Source of the DNA: Podocnemis expansa
Lineage: Eukaryota; Chordata; Testudines; Podocnemididae
DNA length: 64,000 nucleotides
Direction of reading: 5' to 3'
Assembly: GCA_007922195.1 (NCBI GenBank)
Contig: ML681992.1
Location: 44,655,558 to 44,719,557, forward strand
The position numbers and the translations under genes are program-made. Positions 11,587-23,774 of the stretch are shown piece by piece. The stretch's first letter is position 1; the number at the start of each line of letters is the position of its first letter. The notes below the pieces were generated by a model. That model was not told where the DNA came from and searched no databases. It worked only from the letters and a program-made list of their open reading frames with translations.

Positions 11587-12039
11587 CCGGTGAAGGATTT
11601 ATAACAAAAGACCAATGCAAATAACTGTGGCACCACAAGCATCCGTTGTATAAGGCTGAGAGGGAATAGGTCAAATCATCGTTCAGCCACAGATGAAGAT
11701 GAGCAGGGCAGTGGCTGACGCATAGAAGAAGGCAAGGTTCCAGAGCATGACAAGAGATGCATGGTGGGTGTAAGAGTGAAGGCTATGTGGGACTGGTTAA
11801 CATGAGGTGAGACCACCTGGCTGGGGGCAGGGGAAACAGAGAGTAAAGTGGAAGAAGTGAAGCAAGACTGGCGGTGGGCAAAGAGTCCAAAGGAATGACT
11901 AGACAGCTTCTGAACAAAGGCTGTAGAGAGCAAACAGCTGAGAGCCAAAAAAATGCATGCTTTTGTCCTAGGGGTATGGATGGACATTGTTGGTCCTACT
12001 GGCAAGTCCATCACTGAGACAGCAGCATACAAATCAGAT

Positions 12040-12250
12040 CCTATTTAAATAATGTTATTTTATGCTTTATAGCAACTCCCAACCAAGGATCTCAAAGCAA
12101 CTAATCACAATCCCCCCGGGAAAAAGGGAAAAATTAACAAAAACTGAGACATACAAAAGGTGATGTGACTTGCTGAAGGTCACTCAAAGTCTGTGGGAAA
12201 ACCTGGGCCTGCCCCAGCTTTAATTATGAGGCTGGCCTACAAACCATCCT
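12040..12250 (+). repeat. MIR-like SINE remnant
   Basis: The words GTGACTTGCTGAAGGTCACTC, GTCTGTGGGAAAACCTGGG and GCTTTAATTATGAGGC follow the MIR core and 3' region. The copy is degenerate. Confidence 0.5.
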
Positions 12251-13340
12251 GCCTTTGCACAGGGAGACGCTGTCCAGCAGTATCAAGGCAGAAAAATCTT
12301 TTAGCACCTTTACTGTGATATTATCCAATAAGGGAGACAGGAAGGTTGAGAAAACATTCTGAAGAAGAACAGGAAATACAGCAAATGGGTTTGTTTTGTT
12401 TCCAGAGGTATGCCTGGTTACCTAACCCTGACAGAAAGTGTTAGTCACACACAGGAGAGCTCGTGGAAAAGTGAATGCAGATACCACTGGCCTGAGCCCA
12501 GAAAAACAGAGAGTCAGCTTCAGTTCCAAACCTGGGTAGAGAAATCTGCAAAAATGCATCTGGGAAATGAAGAGCTGAAACTAGACATGAAGAGCTAGAT
12601 TTGGTTAAATTGCAGGCTTATACTTAGCTTATGTCATCTGTGTAAGTCTAACAGTTTCACATGGACCTAAGGAGCCTAGATCCTATTTTCACTGGGAACC
12701 CAAGTGCCTAAGTCATTTCTGAAAAATAGAACTTAGGCTTCTAAGTCACTTAGGTGCTTCTGAAAATATTAGATTTAATCAAGGATAAATTATTCGGGTT
12801 TCACTAACAGCCTACATCTAACAACCCAAAGGTATTAATGTGACTTGGTTACAGTGGTGGTGGTTATAATTTTACAATATAATTATTCTCTCTGCTTAGC
12901 CTCAGTTATGTTTCTGCCTGAGCACACCTCCCAGAAATACAGAGTGGAAGGGAGACACTATTTCCCCAAACTCTAATCAGTATTCTACAGTTGGCTGGAT
13001 ATTTGCAAATTTCCACGCAGTCCCCGAGAACCTGGACAGCTCAGCATTACTTTGATAGAAAAAAACCATCCAACACATTGCAAACATTGTACACGGCTAT
13101 GCATACAAAGGGTAGGTGTCCCGTCCCCCCCCGTAAAGTGGTTTTAACTGTGTTACCTGGAGTATTATGGGTGTGAGCCAAGATCTAGCTCGCCTTTACT
13201 TCCTGTTTTAGTCAATGGTAGTTCCCTCCCCCAATCCCCCCACACTCTGTAGGTTTAATAAAGCAGCAGGTTCCCAATCTACAGTCCTGTGAGTAGACTT
13301 TTTTGTGTTGCATTCAGGAATTTCTTTAGAGAACTCCCGG
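12251..13340. other. Unassigned intergenic sequence
   Basis: Nothing recognisable is seen. Short ORFs lack similarity to known proteins and have no splice context that I could identify. Confidence 0.4.
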
Positions 13341-13352
13341 GGGGGGGGGGGG

Positions 13353-13752
13353 NNNNNNNNNNNNNNNNNNNNNNNNNNNNNNNNNNNNNNNNNNNNNNNN
13401 NNNNNNNNNNNNNNNNNNNNNNNNNNNNNNNNNNNNNNNNNNNNNNNNNNNNNNNNNNNNNNNNNNNNNNNNNNNNNNNNNNNNNNNNNNNNNNNNNNNN
13501 NNNNNNNNNNNNNNNNNNNNNNNNNNNNNNNNNNNNNNNNNNNNNNNNNNNNNNNNNNNNNNNNNNNNNNNNNNNNNNNNNNNNNNNNNNNNNNNNNNNN
13601 NNNNNNNNNNNNNNNNNNNNNNNNNNNNNNNNNNNNNNNNNNNNNNNNNNNNNNNNNNNNNNNNNNNNNNNNNNNNNNNNNNNNNNNNNNNNNNNNNNNN
13701 NNNNNNNNNNNNNNNNNNNNNNNNNNNNNNNNNNNNNNNNNNNNNNNNNNNN
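13353..13752. other. Assembly gap (400 N)
   Basis: There are four hundred Ns, directly preceded by a run of G at 13340-13352. ORFs reported across the gap are meaningless. Confidence 0.99.
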
Positions 13753-13867
13753 TACATTCAAAAACTAAGTTGACAAAAACATACATAGACTTATAGCCGC
13801 AACAGGAATTACTGTGTTGCTGGCACTGTATTACGCTTCTTGGGTCAGTAGTGTGTGTCCTCATCAG

Positions 13868-14307
13868 GGGTATTTCTACACTGGAGGCTCAGTAAAGTTG
13901 ACTTAACAGGATCGACTTTAGGTCACCTTAAAGTGGACCTTGTTAAGTCGACTTAGAGCATCAGCATTCCAAACTCCTGTGGACTGCCCACATCCACACT
14001 GGCAGCTGCTAGGTCGACTTAACACTTAAATTGACCTTATTAAGTCAACTTAAGCCAGTGTAGACAGGACACAGCCCTAAAGTTGACTTAATAAAGTTGA
14101 CCTAAGGGCTATGCCCCATTTATAATGGCTTAAGTCAACTTAATAAGGTTGACTTAAGCGTTAAGTCAATCTTAAGAGGTAGTGTTATTAAGATGACTTA
14201 AGGAAGCACTTAAATCAACTTAATAAATGTCCAATGTGGATAGAGCTTTCCTTAGGTCAACTTAAGGAAAGTTAAGTTGACCAAAGGCTCCAGTGTAGAG
14301 ATATCCC
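13868..14307. mobile_element. Palindromic MITE with AAGTTGACTTAA-type arms
   Basis: It starts GGGTATTTCTACACTGGAGGC and ends with complementary CTCCAGTGTAGAGATATCCC. The interior is repeated TTAAGTCGACTT and AAGTTGACTTAA words in both directions, plus an inner GGGCTATGCCCC near 14107. The inner copy suggests one element inside a relative. Confidence 0.72.
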
Positions 14308-16637
14308 AGGAGCACTTTCACAGACCTAAGAGGGGCACCTAACCCACAGACTGGCTCCCAGGGGGCAGCCCAGGTCTCAGCTTTGGAACTGACAAGGCTG
14401 CTATGGACAGAGGAGCTACCCAGGGTTTCTCCCTTCCCCATTGGGAGGTGGGCCCCATCTTCCCACAGCTTCCCCAGTTCCAACTTGCCCACGAGCTTAC
14501 ACATGCAGCAGCCTGTGTTTCTCACCCCACTTCCAGCCTGGAGTGGGAACCAGCTGCCCCTGGCTTGGGCTTTCTTGGTGATTTCAGCACTCCAGGAGAA
14601 GAATGCTGTTACAGTTAACTTGCCCCTCTCCTCTCCCAGTGGTGCCTTTCCTGAGCTCAGGCTATTGTCTACCTTTGACACTGAAGTCACCTGTGGGGAT
14701 AAGCTTGTCTTCCATACCTGTGGCAATGAGAACTGCATCAAGAACAGTGTCCGTAACCAAAAATCTGCCTTTCCACCTCAGTGGTGTAATGCTTTCACAT
14801 TCTCAGGTTGCCAAGCTCTGCCTCAGCACTAAATGCATTTTGCTGGTGCTGGATGTTCTGTAAAGAACTTTGTGCTAGAGTGCTTTAAGGTCTGTCTATA
14901 CTGCTGCCATCAGTGCGCTCTGCTGGGTTTGATGTCTGTCAAAGCACACTCAATCGATCTCCAGCTCAATGCTGCAGCTCCAGCCCTGTAACTGGACAGA
15001 CAGTATTTTCAGTTGCCTTAGCGCAGCATGAACAGGGAGGTGAGTGGGAGTTAGTAAGGCAATGGGAGATATGCAAGGTATTTTATTTACCTTGCGTACC
15101 CCCCATTGGCTGCTGCCAAAAAGTGCAGTGAGTTTCGACTAGGGCCTAGTAGATCACTGTCAAATACTATTGCTGTGTAAAGACTTTGAGGTGCATGTTT
15201 TGTACAGAGTAGGTGGCAACGTGCAGGACAATGAAGACATGATAGGAGGAGCGGAGTGTGAAAGTTAAAGAATGCATTCAAAAAATTCCTTTAACAGCCT
15301 GGTCTCCACTGTCCCCCAGAATTCTCAGTGGAAGCTCAGATAATGGTTCCATCCTCTGACCTGGTCTCTGCATTGTGTATGAGGTGCTAGTAACACAGCT
15401 GTGTGTTGTTCTTCCCTATGTCTGCCCTGCAGAAAGGGTCAGCAGCTAGAGATTTATTCCTACTCAAAGGTCTATGTGGGAGCTGGGGAAGTAAAGCTGA
15501 TCACAACATAGTGGCTGGCAGGAGAGACAAGGTCAGGCTTTCTCTGGCATGATTTCTGCATGTGGGCAGATCATATTAGGGAGAAGAAAATGAAATCAAG
15601 CTGATCATGTTGTGTTCATGATACATTTATTGGCCAAGAAGAGACCAATGTTACAGAACAAGAAAAGAGGGTGGGAGGAGCGTAGAACACACAGTCCATT
15701 TTCAGTTACTAAAGGAGTAGCAATAACAGAAAAGCATGCAGAGGCCTGCTAAGTCAAGTAAAATTTACAGAAGCTTTTGTAGGACACACCTTTGTATTTC
15801 TAGAAGTGAGCCAGCTTAATGAGACACCCAAAATCTGCACCTTGTACTGATCAGCTCTGTGCACATACCTGAGCTATGGAAGTAGGCATGCCAAAAGATG
15901 CACAGCAAAGCCTTCATCCCTAACTAAATGATGGTAAAACGGGTAAAATAACCATGTGGCTCCATAGGTAAAATAATCATATGGCTCAACTCCTAGCCCA
16001 GTCAAGACTGCTTACATTTCAGCTGGAGAAAAGAGGTGAAGACGGATGGAAAGGACCTTTGCAAATTTTGATTCCCCCATGGAAGAGCATCCAAGACTTT
16101 CTTGACCCCTGCTCAGTGCTCCAGAAGAAGGTGACACCCCACTGTGATCCAGAAACCTCTTGGTGTCAATGGGCAGAGAGCACAGGAGGCCTGAAGAGTT
16201 TTGCAGGGATTCCCTGTCAGATATATGAATAATAATTTGCTATGGGAGGCCTTTGAGGTCTCTACAGTAGCCCACAGGTCACCATAACTATAGTGAAATA
16301 TAAGTCTGGATGATATTTGTCTTCACTGAAATTATATTCTTAAGGCAGGTAACCAGGAGGCAACATGTCTCAGGCAGTTCATTTCAAGCAGGTGATGAGA
16401 CCCTAATCTCCTCTCTCCTGTATGCACAATGGATGGCTGTGAGTACGCTGAGCCATTGCTAACCAGGAGATTGTGAAATCTCCAAGACGACCTTTATAGG
16501 AAGAAATAAACAGCAAGATGGGATTGTGTTAGACATGAATTCAGTGGTCCGTTGGGTTGGCGATGCAGAGGTACTGCCTGTATCCTTCCCTGCAGAGGCA
16601 AGCTACCAGCACATCTGGTTTCTGAACACAGAAAGGG
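14308..16637. other. Unassigned intergenic sequence
   Basis: Overlapping open frames on both strands at 14262-14832 are the longest here, but none has a recognisable domain. A plus-strand frame of 83 codons at 15981-16232 is likewise unassigned. I see no repeat with definable edges. Confidence 0.4.
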
Positions 16638-16651
16638 TCATCATAGCCAAG

Positions 16652-16805
16652 TTCCAAAGGGGGCAGCTGTGTTAGTCTAGTCCAGCAAAAAAAGCAAGGA
16701 GTCCTGTGCCACTTTAGAGACTAAAAAATTTATGGCATTTTCTCTCACAAAAGCTCATGCGATAAATTAATTTGTTAGTCTTTAAGTGCCATAGGACTCC
16801 TTGCT
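16652..16805 (+). mobile_element. PLE insertion, inverted 5' arm plus forward tail, 14-bp TSD
   Basis: The left arm runs TTCCAAAGGGGGCAGCTGTG ... GCAAGGAGTCCTGTGCCAC ... GACTAAAAAATTTATGGCA. The right arm runs CAAAAGCTCATGCGATAAA ... TTTGTTAGTC ... AGGACTCCTTGCT. The arms are complements of one another. The unit is bounded by an exact 14-bp duplication TCATCATAGCCAAG (16638-16651 and 16806-16819). It holds only tail sequence and no coding part. Confidence 0.85.
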
Positions 16806-17179
16806 TCATCATAGCCAAGGTGGCTGTAAAATGCTCAAAGGACTTTGGGTGATCTTTGATCTATAGAACATGACAAGATCTAGTGAAGTAAATCAAGGTT
16901 CTGGAATGTGTGTTCTGATTTTATTTAATGTATAACCACTTGTTCCACTAGTTTTACTTGCTACCATTTGAATCTCTGTCGTCTTACTTGTTTTCATTGT
17001 AAACATGCCTAAGTGCAGTGTGTTAAGCAGAGTAGTGATGTGAGGTGGACTGGGTAAGCTTTGGTGAACTGATCCTTTGGAAACAGGCAGCTGTGACTAC
17101 TGGCAGTGACAGGTGGACCCAAGGCTAGAAACTCCATGGAGATGGTCCCAGGACTGGGAGTGAGCCACAGCCATTAACC

Positions 17180-17457
17180 TAGTGGTTCCCAACCTTTTTG
17201 GCCTGAGAGCCACACACATAAGTTTTACTAGCCTGAAGAGCCACCACAGTCCACCAGCAGACTGCTAGACAAGAATTCAGCAAGAAGCCTGTATCCTCAC
17301 TGATCTCCTGTCTCCCTGGGTACAGCAGGGAAACCACACATGTCCTGTAGCCCTATGCACTCCACTTGGGTCCTTAGGCAGTGGCTTCCTTCTGCAGCCA
17401 ACAGGAGGGGAGTGGTGGGTCACTTTTGGCCCCTGGGCCAGAGGTTGGGAACCACTG
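17180..17457. mobile_element. Non-autonomous hAT transposon, AGTGGTTCCCAACC family
   Basis: Termini are TAGTGGTTCCCAACCTTTT and AGGTTGGGAACCACTG. An exact 8-bp TSD CATTAACC lies at 17172-17179 and 17458-17465. A truncated relative starts at 21664. Confidence 0.9.
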
Positions 17458-17465
17458 CATTAACC

Positions 17466-18287
17466 TAATGAGAAAGCATACCTTCATAGGCCTGGGAGGC
17501 AGGGCCTGCTCTGCGCATAGCCAGTCGAATTGGGGGCTGACCCACGTCAGAAAGAGACAAGGCCTCCGCGTGCTAAAGGCAGGTGTAACGAAGTGCCTCA
17601 CAGCCTGGTCCTCCCACCTGCGAAGAATAACACACGCACCAGTGTGCTGTGAAGGACAATTTCTTCTCAACCTGAAAAGTGATAACCAAGAACCAAACCT
17701 ATTAAATATTCGATCCCAGTTATGTACCAAGATATCTCTATTTTCCAAGTACCAGTCCTTTTTTAGATTCGAATTGCAGTAAACTGGATACTGCCCAGAT
17801 TTCCGCAGGAAGCCAATGACAAGAATTTAAGACTATTACAAATATGTAATCACTCCCACTATTAGATAAATGCTTTGAACTGTGTGTTAATCCAGAATGG
17901 TTAATTAACTCAGTGGCAAGAGGGGAAAGTGGTTTGGGCTTATTGGCTAGAAGATCTGTAACAGGCAAATTATTATACATTCTAGGGCCTGATGAGAATT
18001 CCATGGGAGTCGGTGGCAAATTTCTTGATAATTTTAGTAGAAGCAGGACTGGACCTGTAGCTTAGCTTGCTAATGAGTTCAAAGATGGCTGCACCCAGAC
18101 GCTGCTAAAAAGGGAAGGAAACAGGCTGCCAAGCCAATTGGATTGTTATTTAAATCTCTCCCTCCTTGGAAATCTTTGTGTGTATTATGAGGAAGGTACC
18201 CAAGAAAATCATTTTCTCAGTAGTTTGCCCAAATATCCCACACACCATTTATCTGGAGGATTTGAAGGTCACTTAGATCTTTGGATT
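17466..18287. other. Unassigned intergenic sequence
   Basis: Open frames on both strands at 17374-17782 overlap the hAT edge and each other, and have no recognisable domain. Nothing else is seen. Confidence 0.4.
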
Positions 18288-18480
18288 TCATAGATTTAAA
18301 AGCTTCATAGATTTTAAGGCCAGAAAGGGCCACTATAATCACAGTTTGACAGCCTGTACAAAACAGGACATATAATTTTTTCCAGTGCATCAAGCCCATA
18401 ACTTCCATCTATGCTATAGCATCACTTTTGGAAAGACATCAAATCTTGATTTTAAACTCTCCAAGTGATGGGTAATTTGC
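18288..18480 (+). repeat. CR1/L3-like LINE 3' fragment
   Basis: TTCATAGATTTTAAGGCCAG, then CACTATAATCACAGTTTGAC, then AAGACATCAAATCTTGATTT and GTGATGGGTAATTTGC follow the same L3/CR1-type end as 535-720. Confidence 0.5.
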
Positions 18481-20227
18481 TATGTAGGCTGGCAAACAGG
18501 TTTGTACTGTATGCGCTTAGGAGAACAGTGCATGTAGCTCAGAAATTAAACTAAGATAATTAGAAAGCGGTGACAAAAAAAGAGACATGGGTAATTATCA
18601 CCAACAACATGAATGTGAGTTTCCAATGCAATACCATTGCTCTCTAAACTGGGTAATACCATTTTGGGCTGCATATATATAGGAATCTTTTCCAGAGAAA
18701 AAGACCATCCATTGTCCCTTCACATTGCTTTGATAGGACCATCTGTGAAATATTGTGCTAGTCTCCTTTGTTTCAAAGAGAGAGTGACAGAGAGAGAAGG
18801 TAGGAAGTGGTGTGTTGATTTGCTTTTCTTTCTGATCAAGCAATATAGAGCTGATTCCCTGGTGTGGTCCTGGGGCACTGTGCTACAGGAACTTCTCCAT
18901 GATGGGTGGGGAGCCATAAATGAGTCATTACTGACTAACATTTAAAAAGGGATAAATTTAGCTTAGCTATTAGTAGAAAGGTTTGGCTAGTGGGTTAAGA
19001 CAGTGGAATAGTTTGTCTAAAGATGAATGCAAGTGCCACAGCACAATAGCTCAGACACAAGCACTAGACCGTGTAAATGCCGTGTAACTACAATTACTTG
19101 CTTCAACTACATCCAGAAAAATCTTTTGATCATGTAGAAACAAAAGAGTCTGTACTGGGGTCAGATTGTGTCCTAACCGATAAGGCACAGAAGTGAGTCC
19201 ACTCTGTGTTTCAAAATGTCAGCTTGCTTTTCCAGAATCCTCCCATCCCACACTGCTAAATTCCTTTTGGGTGACATCGTGTCTTGTGTGTGAGCCTCAC
19301 TGAGCTATGGACAGCAAGCTGCAAAAGTAGTTAGATTAAGTAGACTGAAGAAAGCAAAAAACAAGCAATAAACAAAATGCAAGTTCAAATCCAGTATCTA
19401 CCAGAAGATGCCAATATGATGTAGGATCCCATGTGCCGCTATTGTAACAAATTATACTAATACAGCACATTTGATTCTAAACATAGGTGCATGGTCTCCA
19501 GAGACTTTTATCAAAAGGTAACCACACCGTAAGCCACGCACCTAGACAAGTACCAGATCCTCTGTGCAGGAGACTGCTATTGATTTAAATGATTTACCTA
19601 TATCATTTTCACATCTTTTAATGGGATTTATGTACAGGTGTATTAAAGAATTAAGTGCTAATTCTGAGGTAAGAAAGAAATCCTTCCTGACCCTTCAGTT
19701 TACACCCTGAAGAATGAGATTTGTTTAACTACAAATGCTTCTGTTGGGGGAGACAAAGTAGACGAGTTAATACCTTTTATTGGACCAATTTCCATTGTCT
19801 TTCTCATATCCTCGGACTCACATAACGGCAACACTGCAAATAATGTTTCAGGTGAAGAGTTAACTGAGATTTGTTTTGAAGAAAGCCTCTTAGTCTTTCC
19901 CACTTCACACCCACAGCTCCATAATTCCTGAAAGGTTTGGTGTTTTTAGCTCATGCTTCAGGAGTAGTGCACAAAATTCCTCCGATGTACTTTTATGAGA
20001 GAGGTGTTCTGTTGACTTTCAGTCTCCAGCCCCAGCACTCTGGAATAATTGAATCTTTGTTTTGATTTCCATAGATCCTTAGCTTCTAGAGTGCTGTGTA
20101 ACACTCTTGATATACGCAGGAGCAAAAGGGTTAATGGACAACAACAATGCAATGGAAGGAAGCAATGAACAGGTTAATGGATCGTGACCATCTTGAGCAG
20201 CATTAAAAGGCTTACTGTACAATAGCA
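18481..20227. other. Intergenic sequence, mostly unassigned
   Basis: The only recognisable piece is a minus-oriented second-family PLE tail at about 19745-19800 (GGAGACAAAGTAGACGAG, then TAATACCTTTTATTGGACC). The rest shows no gene or definable repeat. Confidence 0.4.
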
Positions 20228-20235
20228 CCATAGTG

Positions 20236-20419
20236 CAGTGGTTTAACTTGGGGTTGGGACTCAGTACTGGGTCACAGACCCTCAGGTACTGGGTTGCGGT
20301 GCCCTCTGCTCCTGCCACCAAGAAACTGGAAGGCATTGCTCAAAGATGTAATTGTTGGGTCATGTACATAAATGACTTTTTTTAACTGGATCCTGAGGAA
20401 AAAAGTTTGAAAACTATTA
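20236..20419. mobile_element. Non-autonomous hAT transposon, exact 8-bp TSD
   Basis: It starts CAGTGGTTTAACTTGGGG and ends AAGTTTGAAAACTATTA. The TSD CCATAGTG is exact (20228-20235 and 20420-20427). Confidence 0.82.
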
Positions 20420-20427
20420 CCATAGTG

Positions 20428-21663
20428 GGTGTGGCTGAGAACCAGCAGTAAAAGATGTCAGAGAACTGAATACAAACAGGATAAAGATGACTCACAGCCT
20501 TACGAGTCATCAATTCTTTTTGTAAAATCAAGAAAACAGTTAAGTTCCCGCCAACTTCCTCTGAGGGTACAATTTTGATTCAGAGGTTTCTGAACCTGTG
20601 CCTCACACCTCAATTCTCTAAACTGATTTAGAGCTGGACAAATAATGGATTTTTCAATCCTTGACAATTCCAAAAAATCAAAAATAAAATGCCTATACAT
20701 TATCAGTATGAACAGCTAAGACTCCTATGAACTACCACTGTGAATGACAGTGACCCACTACTGGGCCCAGGAACAGTTAAGAATAACTCTACAAACTGGG
20801 GAGGGGGCCCTCTAATATGAGGGGTCCCCAAAATTAATCCCTGCTTCAATGAGTATTTGTTTACAAAAAAAATAGAAAAACTTCAAGAGCCGAGACTGAA
20901 ACTCACACTAGGCTATCTTAGTGACTAGTGTGCTCTCCAAGAGTCTCCAGTAATGTGGGCAATCCAAGTTTAAATCCCTTTTCCTATGAGGCAATAGTGG
21001 GAACTAAACCTGACTCTCTCACATGAGTGTGCTAACTACTGGTTGAAAAATTCTAAGGCGGGCACCATCTCCTTCTTCTCCTACTATTTTGTGACTCCAC
21101 CTCCAAAAACCGTAATACAGTCAAAGAAACATAGGCAGGGCAGTGCTGGCCCCACGCTGCCCTGCAGGCAGCAGGGCAGCACAGGATCTGCGGAACCACA
21201 GAGCTTAGGGCGGTCACCCCATTTGCACCCCCCAAAGATGGTTGTGCCAGAGTCCCCCTCCATCACAGCAGCATCAGCTGAGGCCCCAGAGCCCTTGACC
21301 CTGAATCCCAGCACTGGTGGAGCTGGGCACCGCCCCTGGTAGAGTGCTATTACATTGGGGTGGCCCCAGAGGGGTGGGCAGTCCTGTGCCCCCGAGGGCC
21401 TTTATCCAGCCCTCAATATAGGGCTGGATGGGACTTCAAGAGATCATCTATGTGGAGAGATGCTTGTAGAAGATTGTGATTTAGAGACGCTCCCTAGCAT
21501 AGGACAGTGTCCTGTGAATTGGGAGATGTGCCCTACATCAGATCTAACATGGCTGCTCCCAGCTGCATGTCTAGGAGTCACTCTGGTCTGTGTATGTAAA
21601 GTTCTACTCTTTACTCTTTCAATTATTCTTCAATGAACCAGCAAGATGGTTACAACCTCACCC
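20428..21663. other. Intergenic sequence, mostly unassigned
   Basis: A CR1 tail remnant in minus orientation is likely at 21416-21450 (ATATAGGGCTGGATGGGAC). The GC-rich stretch 21140-21400 has no domain-bearing ORF. Confidence 0.4.
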
Positions 21664-21740
21664 AGTGGTCCCCAACCTCTTCACATCAAGGGCCAGAAAT
21701 ATAATTTTTACAGCCTTGAAGAGCCACCAGTCTATTATTT
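21664..21740. mobile_element. Truncated hAT transposon end
   Basis: CAGTGGTCCCCAACCTCTTC and GCCTTGAAGAGCCACCA match the left half of 17180-17457. It runs into an AT-rich ATTAATTAAATT stretch (21735-21860), and no right end is seen. Confidence 0.6.
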
Positions 21741-22075
21741 AATTAAAATTTAATTAAATTTCTATTAAGTTGCTATTAAAATAAGTAATTTAATTAATTA
21801 AATTTAAATTATTTTAATCAAAACATTTATTTAAAATTTAAAAAATATTATTTAGTGAAAAACAAATTAATTCATTAATTATTTCCCTCTCTGCACCTTC
21901 ATTTTCCTGTATCTTTGTGGCAGAAAATGAACAAGGAGCCCTGTGGCACTTTTAAAGACTAACCAATGCATGCTAACATTTTTACGGCTCACTTAGAACA
22001 ACGCTTTCTCAAGTTTCATCCCCACGCACCACTCCTCTACTTACACTACACTGATGACATCTTCATAATTTAGAC

Positions 22076-22724
22076 CAGAGGTGGCCAAATTTATGGAGCT
22101 CAAGAGACACACAAGTTGATTATTAAACCTCTGAGAGCTGCACTGAGGCAAAAAGCCATATACTTTTACCTACTCCAAAATTACTATGTTTAAAATTCAT
22201 TGCACACTTTAATATTATCATAAAAAGAGCATAAATATTGATCCTACTCATGTCAAATTCTAATAATTCATTAAGGTCACCATGAAAACTAGGCCTATAC
22301 AGTAAAAGCTTAGCTGTTGCACGATGTAGAAGACTTCAGGCTAGTAGTGAGCTTTTTAAAATCCTGACCATGCTGTGCTTCTCCCTGCTTTCCCCAATCA
22401 TGCTGTGCTTCTCCCCGCTGTCCCTGACCATGCCACAACTTCTCCCCACCATCCCGACCCCCTTCTGAACACCCAGGCCCTGCAGCTGGCTCCTATGGGC
22501 TGGCTCCCCCACCGCTCCGGGGCCCCCTTACCTGGCCACACTGGTGGCTAGGCACAGGCTGGGACTCTCCACTGAGCATGTTCTGAGCATGCTCAGGGCA
22601 GGAGATTTAAAAATCCTAGGCTAGGGCTGCTTTCCTAAATTAATTTGTTGACATTCTTCCAGGAGCCACACTTTTTCATTCAAGAACTGCATGCAGCTCC
22701 TGGGCCACAGTTTGGCCATGCCTG
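22076..22724. mobile_element. Non-autonomous hAT transposon inside the PLE reverse transcriptase
   Basis: It starts CAGAGGTGGCCAAATTTATG and ends CCACAGTTTGGCCATGCCTG. The TSD is ATTTAGAC (22068-22075) and ATCTAGAC (22725-22732). It is the same family as 60615-61183, sharing TGGAGCTCAAGAG, ACCATGAAAACTAGGCCTA and CAGGGCAGGAGATTTAAA. Confidence 0.9.
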
Positions 22725-23108
22725 ATCTAGACCCACAGGAGGGATGCTCTTGAAGATTTCCCCAGAGAGTTCAACAATTTCCACCCCTGAATCAAACTTG
22801 GCCTGAAACACTCCACACAGGAGATTCACTTTCTGGACACCACAGTATAATTTAGGGATGGACACACAAGCACCACCCTATACTGAAAACCCACTGATCG
22901 GTATAGTTACCTACATCCCTTGAGCTTTCATCCAAAACAGACCACATGATCCATAGTCTACAGCCAAGGCCTAAGATATAAGCACATTTGCTCTGTTCCC
23001 ATACAGAGACAAACACCTTCAGGATCTCTATCAAGCATTCCTAAAATTACAATACTCACCTGCAGAAGTGAAGAAACAGATTGACAGAGCCAGATAGGTA
23101 TCCAGAAG

Positions 23109-23560
23109 CAGGGGCATCACTAGCCCTAAAAATCTCCTGGGGCCTGGGCCAGGCCCAGGCCCAGCCCCAGCCCCTCCCCATGGCTGGCTGTGCCCCCAGG
23201 ACTGATCCAGGCCCTGGGCCCAAGCTGGCGCCACAGCCTCTAGCCAGGGGTGGGGCCAGGTTCAGAGTCGGCTGTTGCTGCTGTGGCAGCCCAGCCTTGC
23301 ATCCCCAGCTGGGGTTGGATCCTGCTGCCAGCACGCCACAGCATCGGCAGCCCAATCTGGCCCTCACCCCATCCAGGGTTGCGGCGCCAGGTTGCCATGG
23401 CACTAGCAGCTAGATCCAGCTCTGATCCTGGCCAAGGATATGGCGCTGGGCTTCTGCAATGGCCTGGCTTCAAGGCCCACAGCTAGGGTCAGGGCACTGG
23501 TGCTGGGACTGAGGTCTCCCCCACCCCCCGCCCCGGTGCCCAGTGCCAGTGATGCCACTG
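23109..23560. mobile_element. Non-autonomous hAT transposon, GC-rich core
   Basis: Termini are CAGGGGCATCACTAGC and CCAGTGATGCCACTG. The TSD is TCCAGAAG (23101-23108) and CCCAGAAG (23561-23568). The core is very GC-rich with runs of GGCCCAGGCCCAG and a CCCAATCTGGCC word also found in other families. ORFs inside it are shadows. Confidence 0.85.
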
Positions 23561-23774
23561 CCCAGAAGTCAACTACTACAGGAGAAACCCAAAAAAGAAA
23601 ACAACAGAACGCCACTGGTCATCAACTACAACCCTAAAGTCAAACCTCTGCAACACATCATCAAGGAGCTACAGTCTATTCTACAAGATGATGCCTCACT
23701 CTCTCGAGCCTTAGGAGACAGATCTCTCCTCACCTATAGACAGCCCCCTAACCTTAAGCAGATACTCACTAGCA

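Noticed and set aside
13208..13864. ORFs spanning the N gap
   Set aside because: They consist mostly of unknown residues from the assembly gap.
14262..14832. Overlapping 150-codon ORFs on both strands
   Set aside because: No recognisable domain, no splice context and both strands open, so chance is likely. An unrecognised exon cannot be fully excluded.
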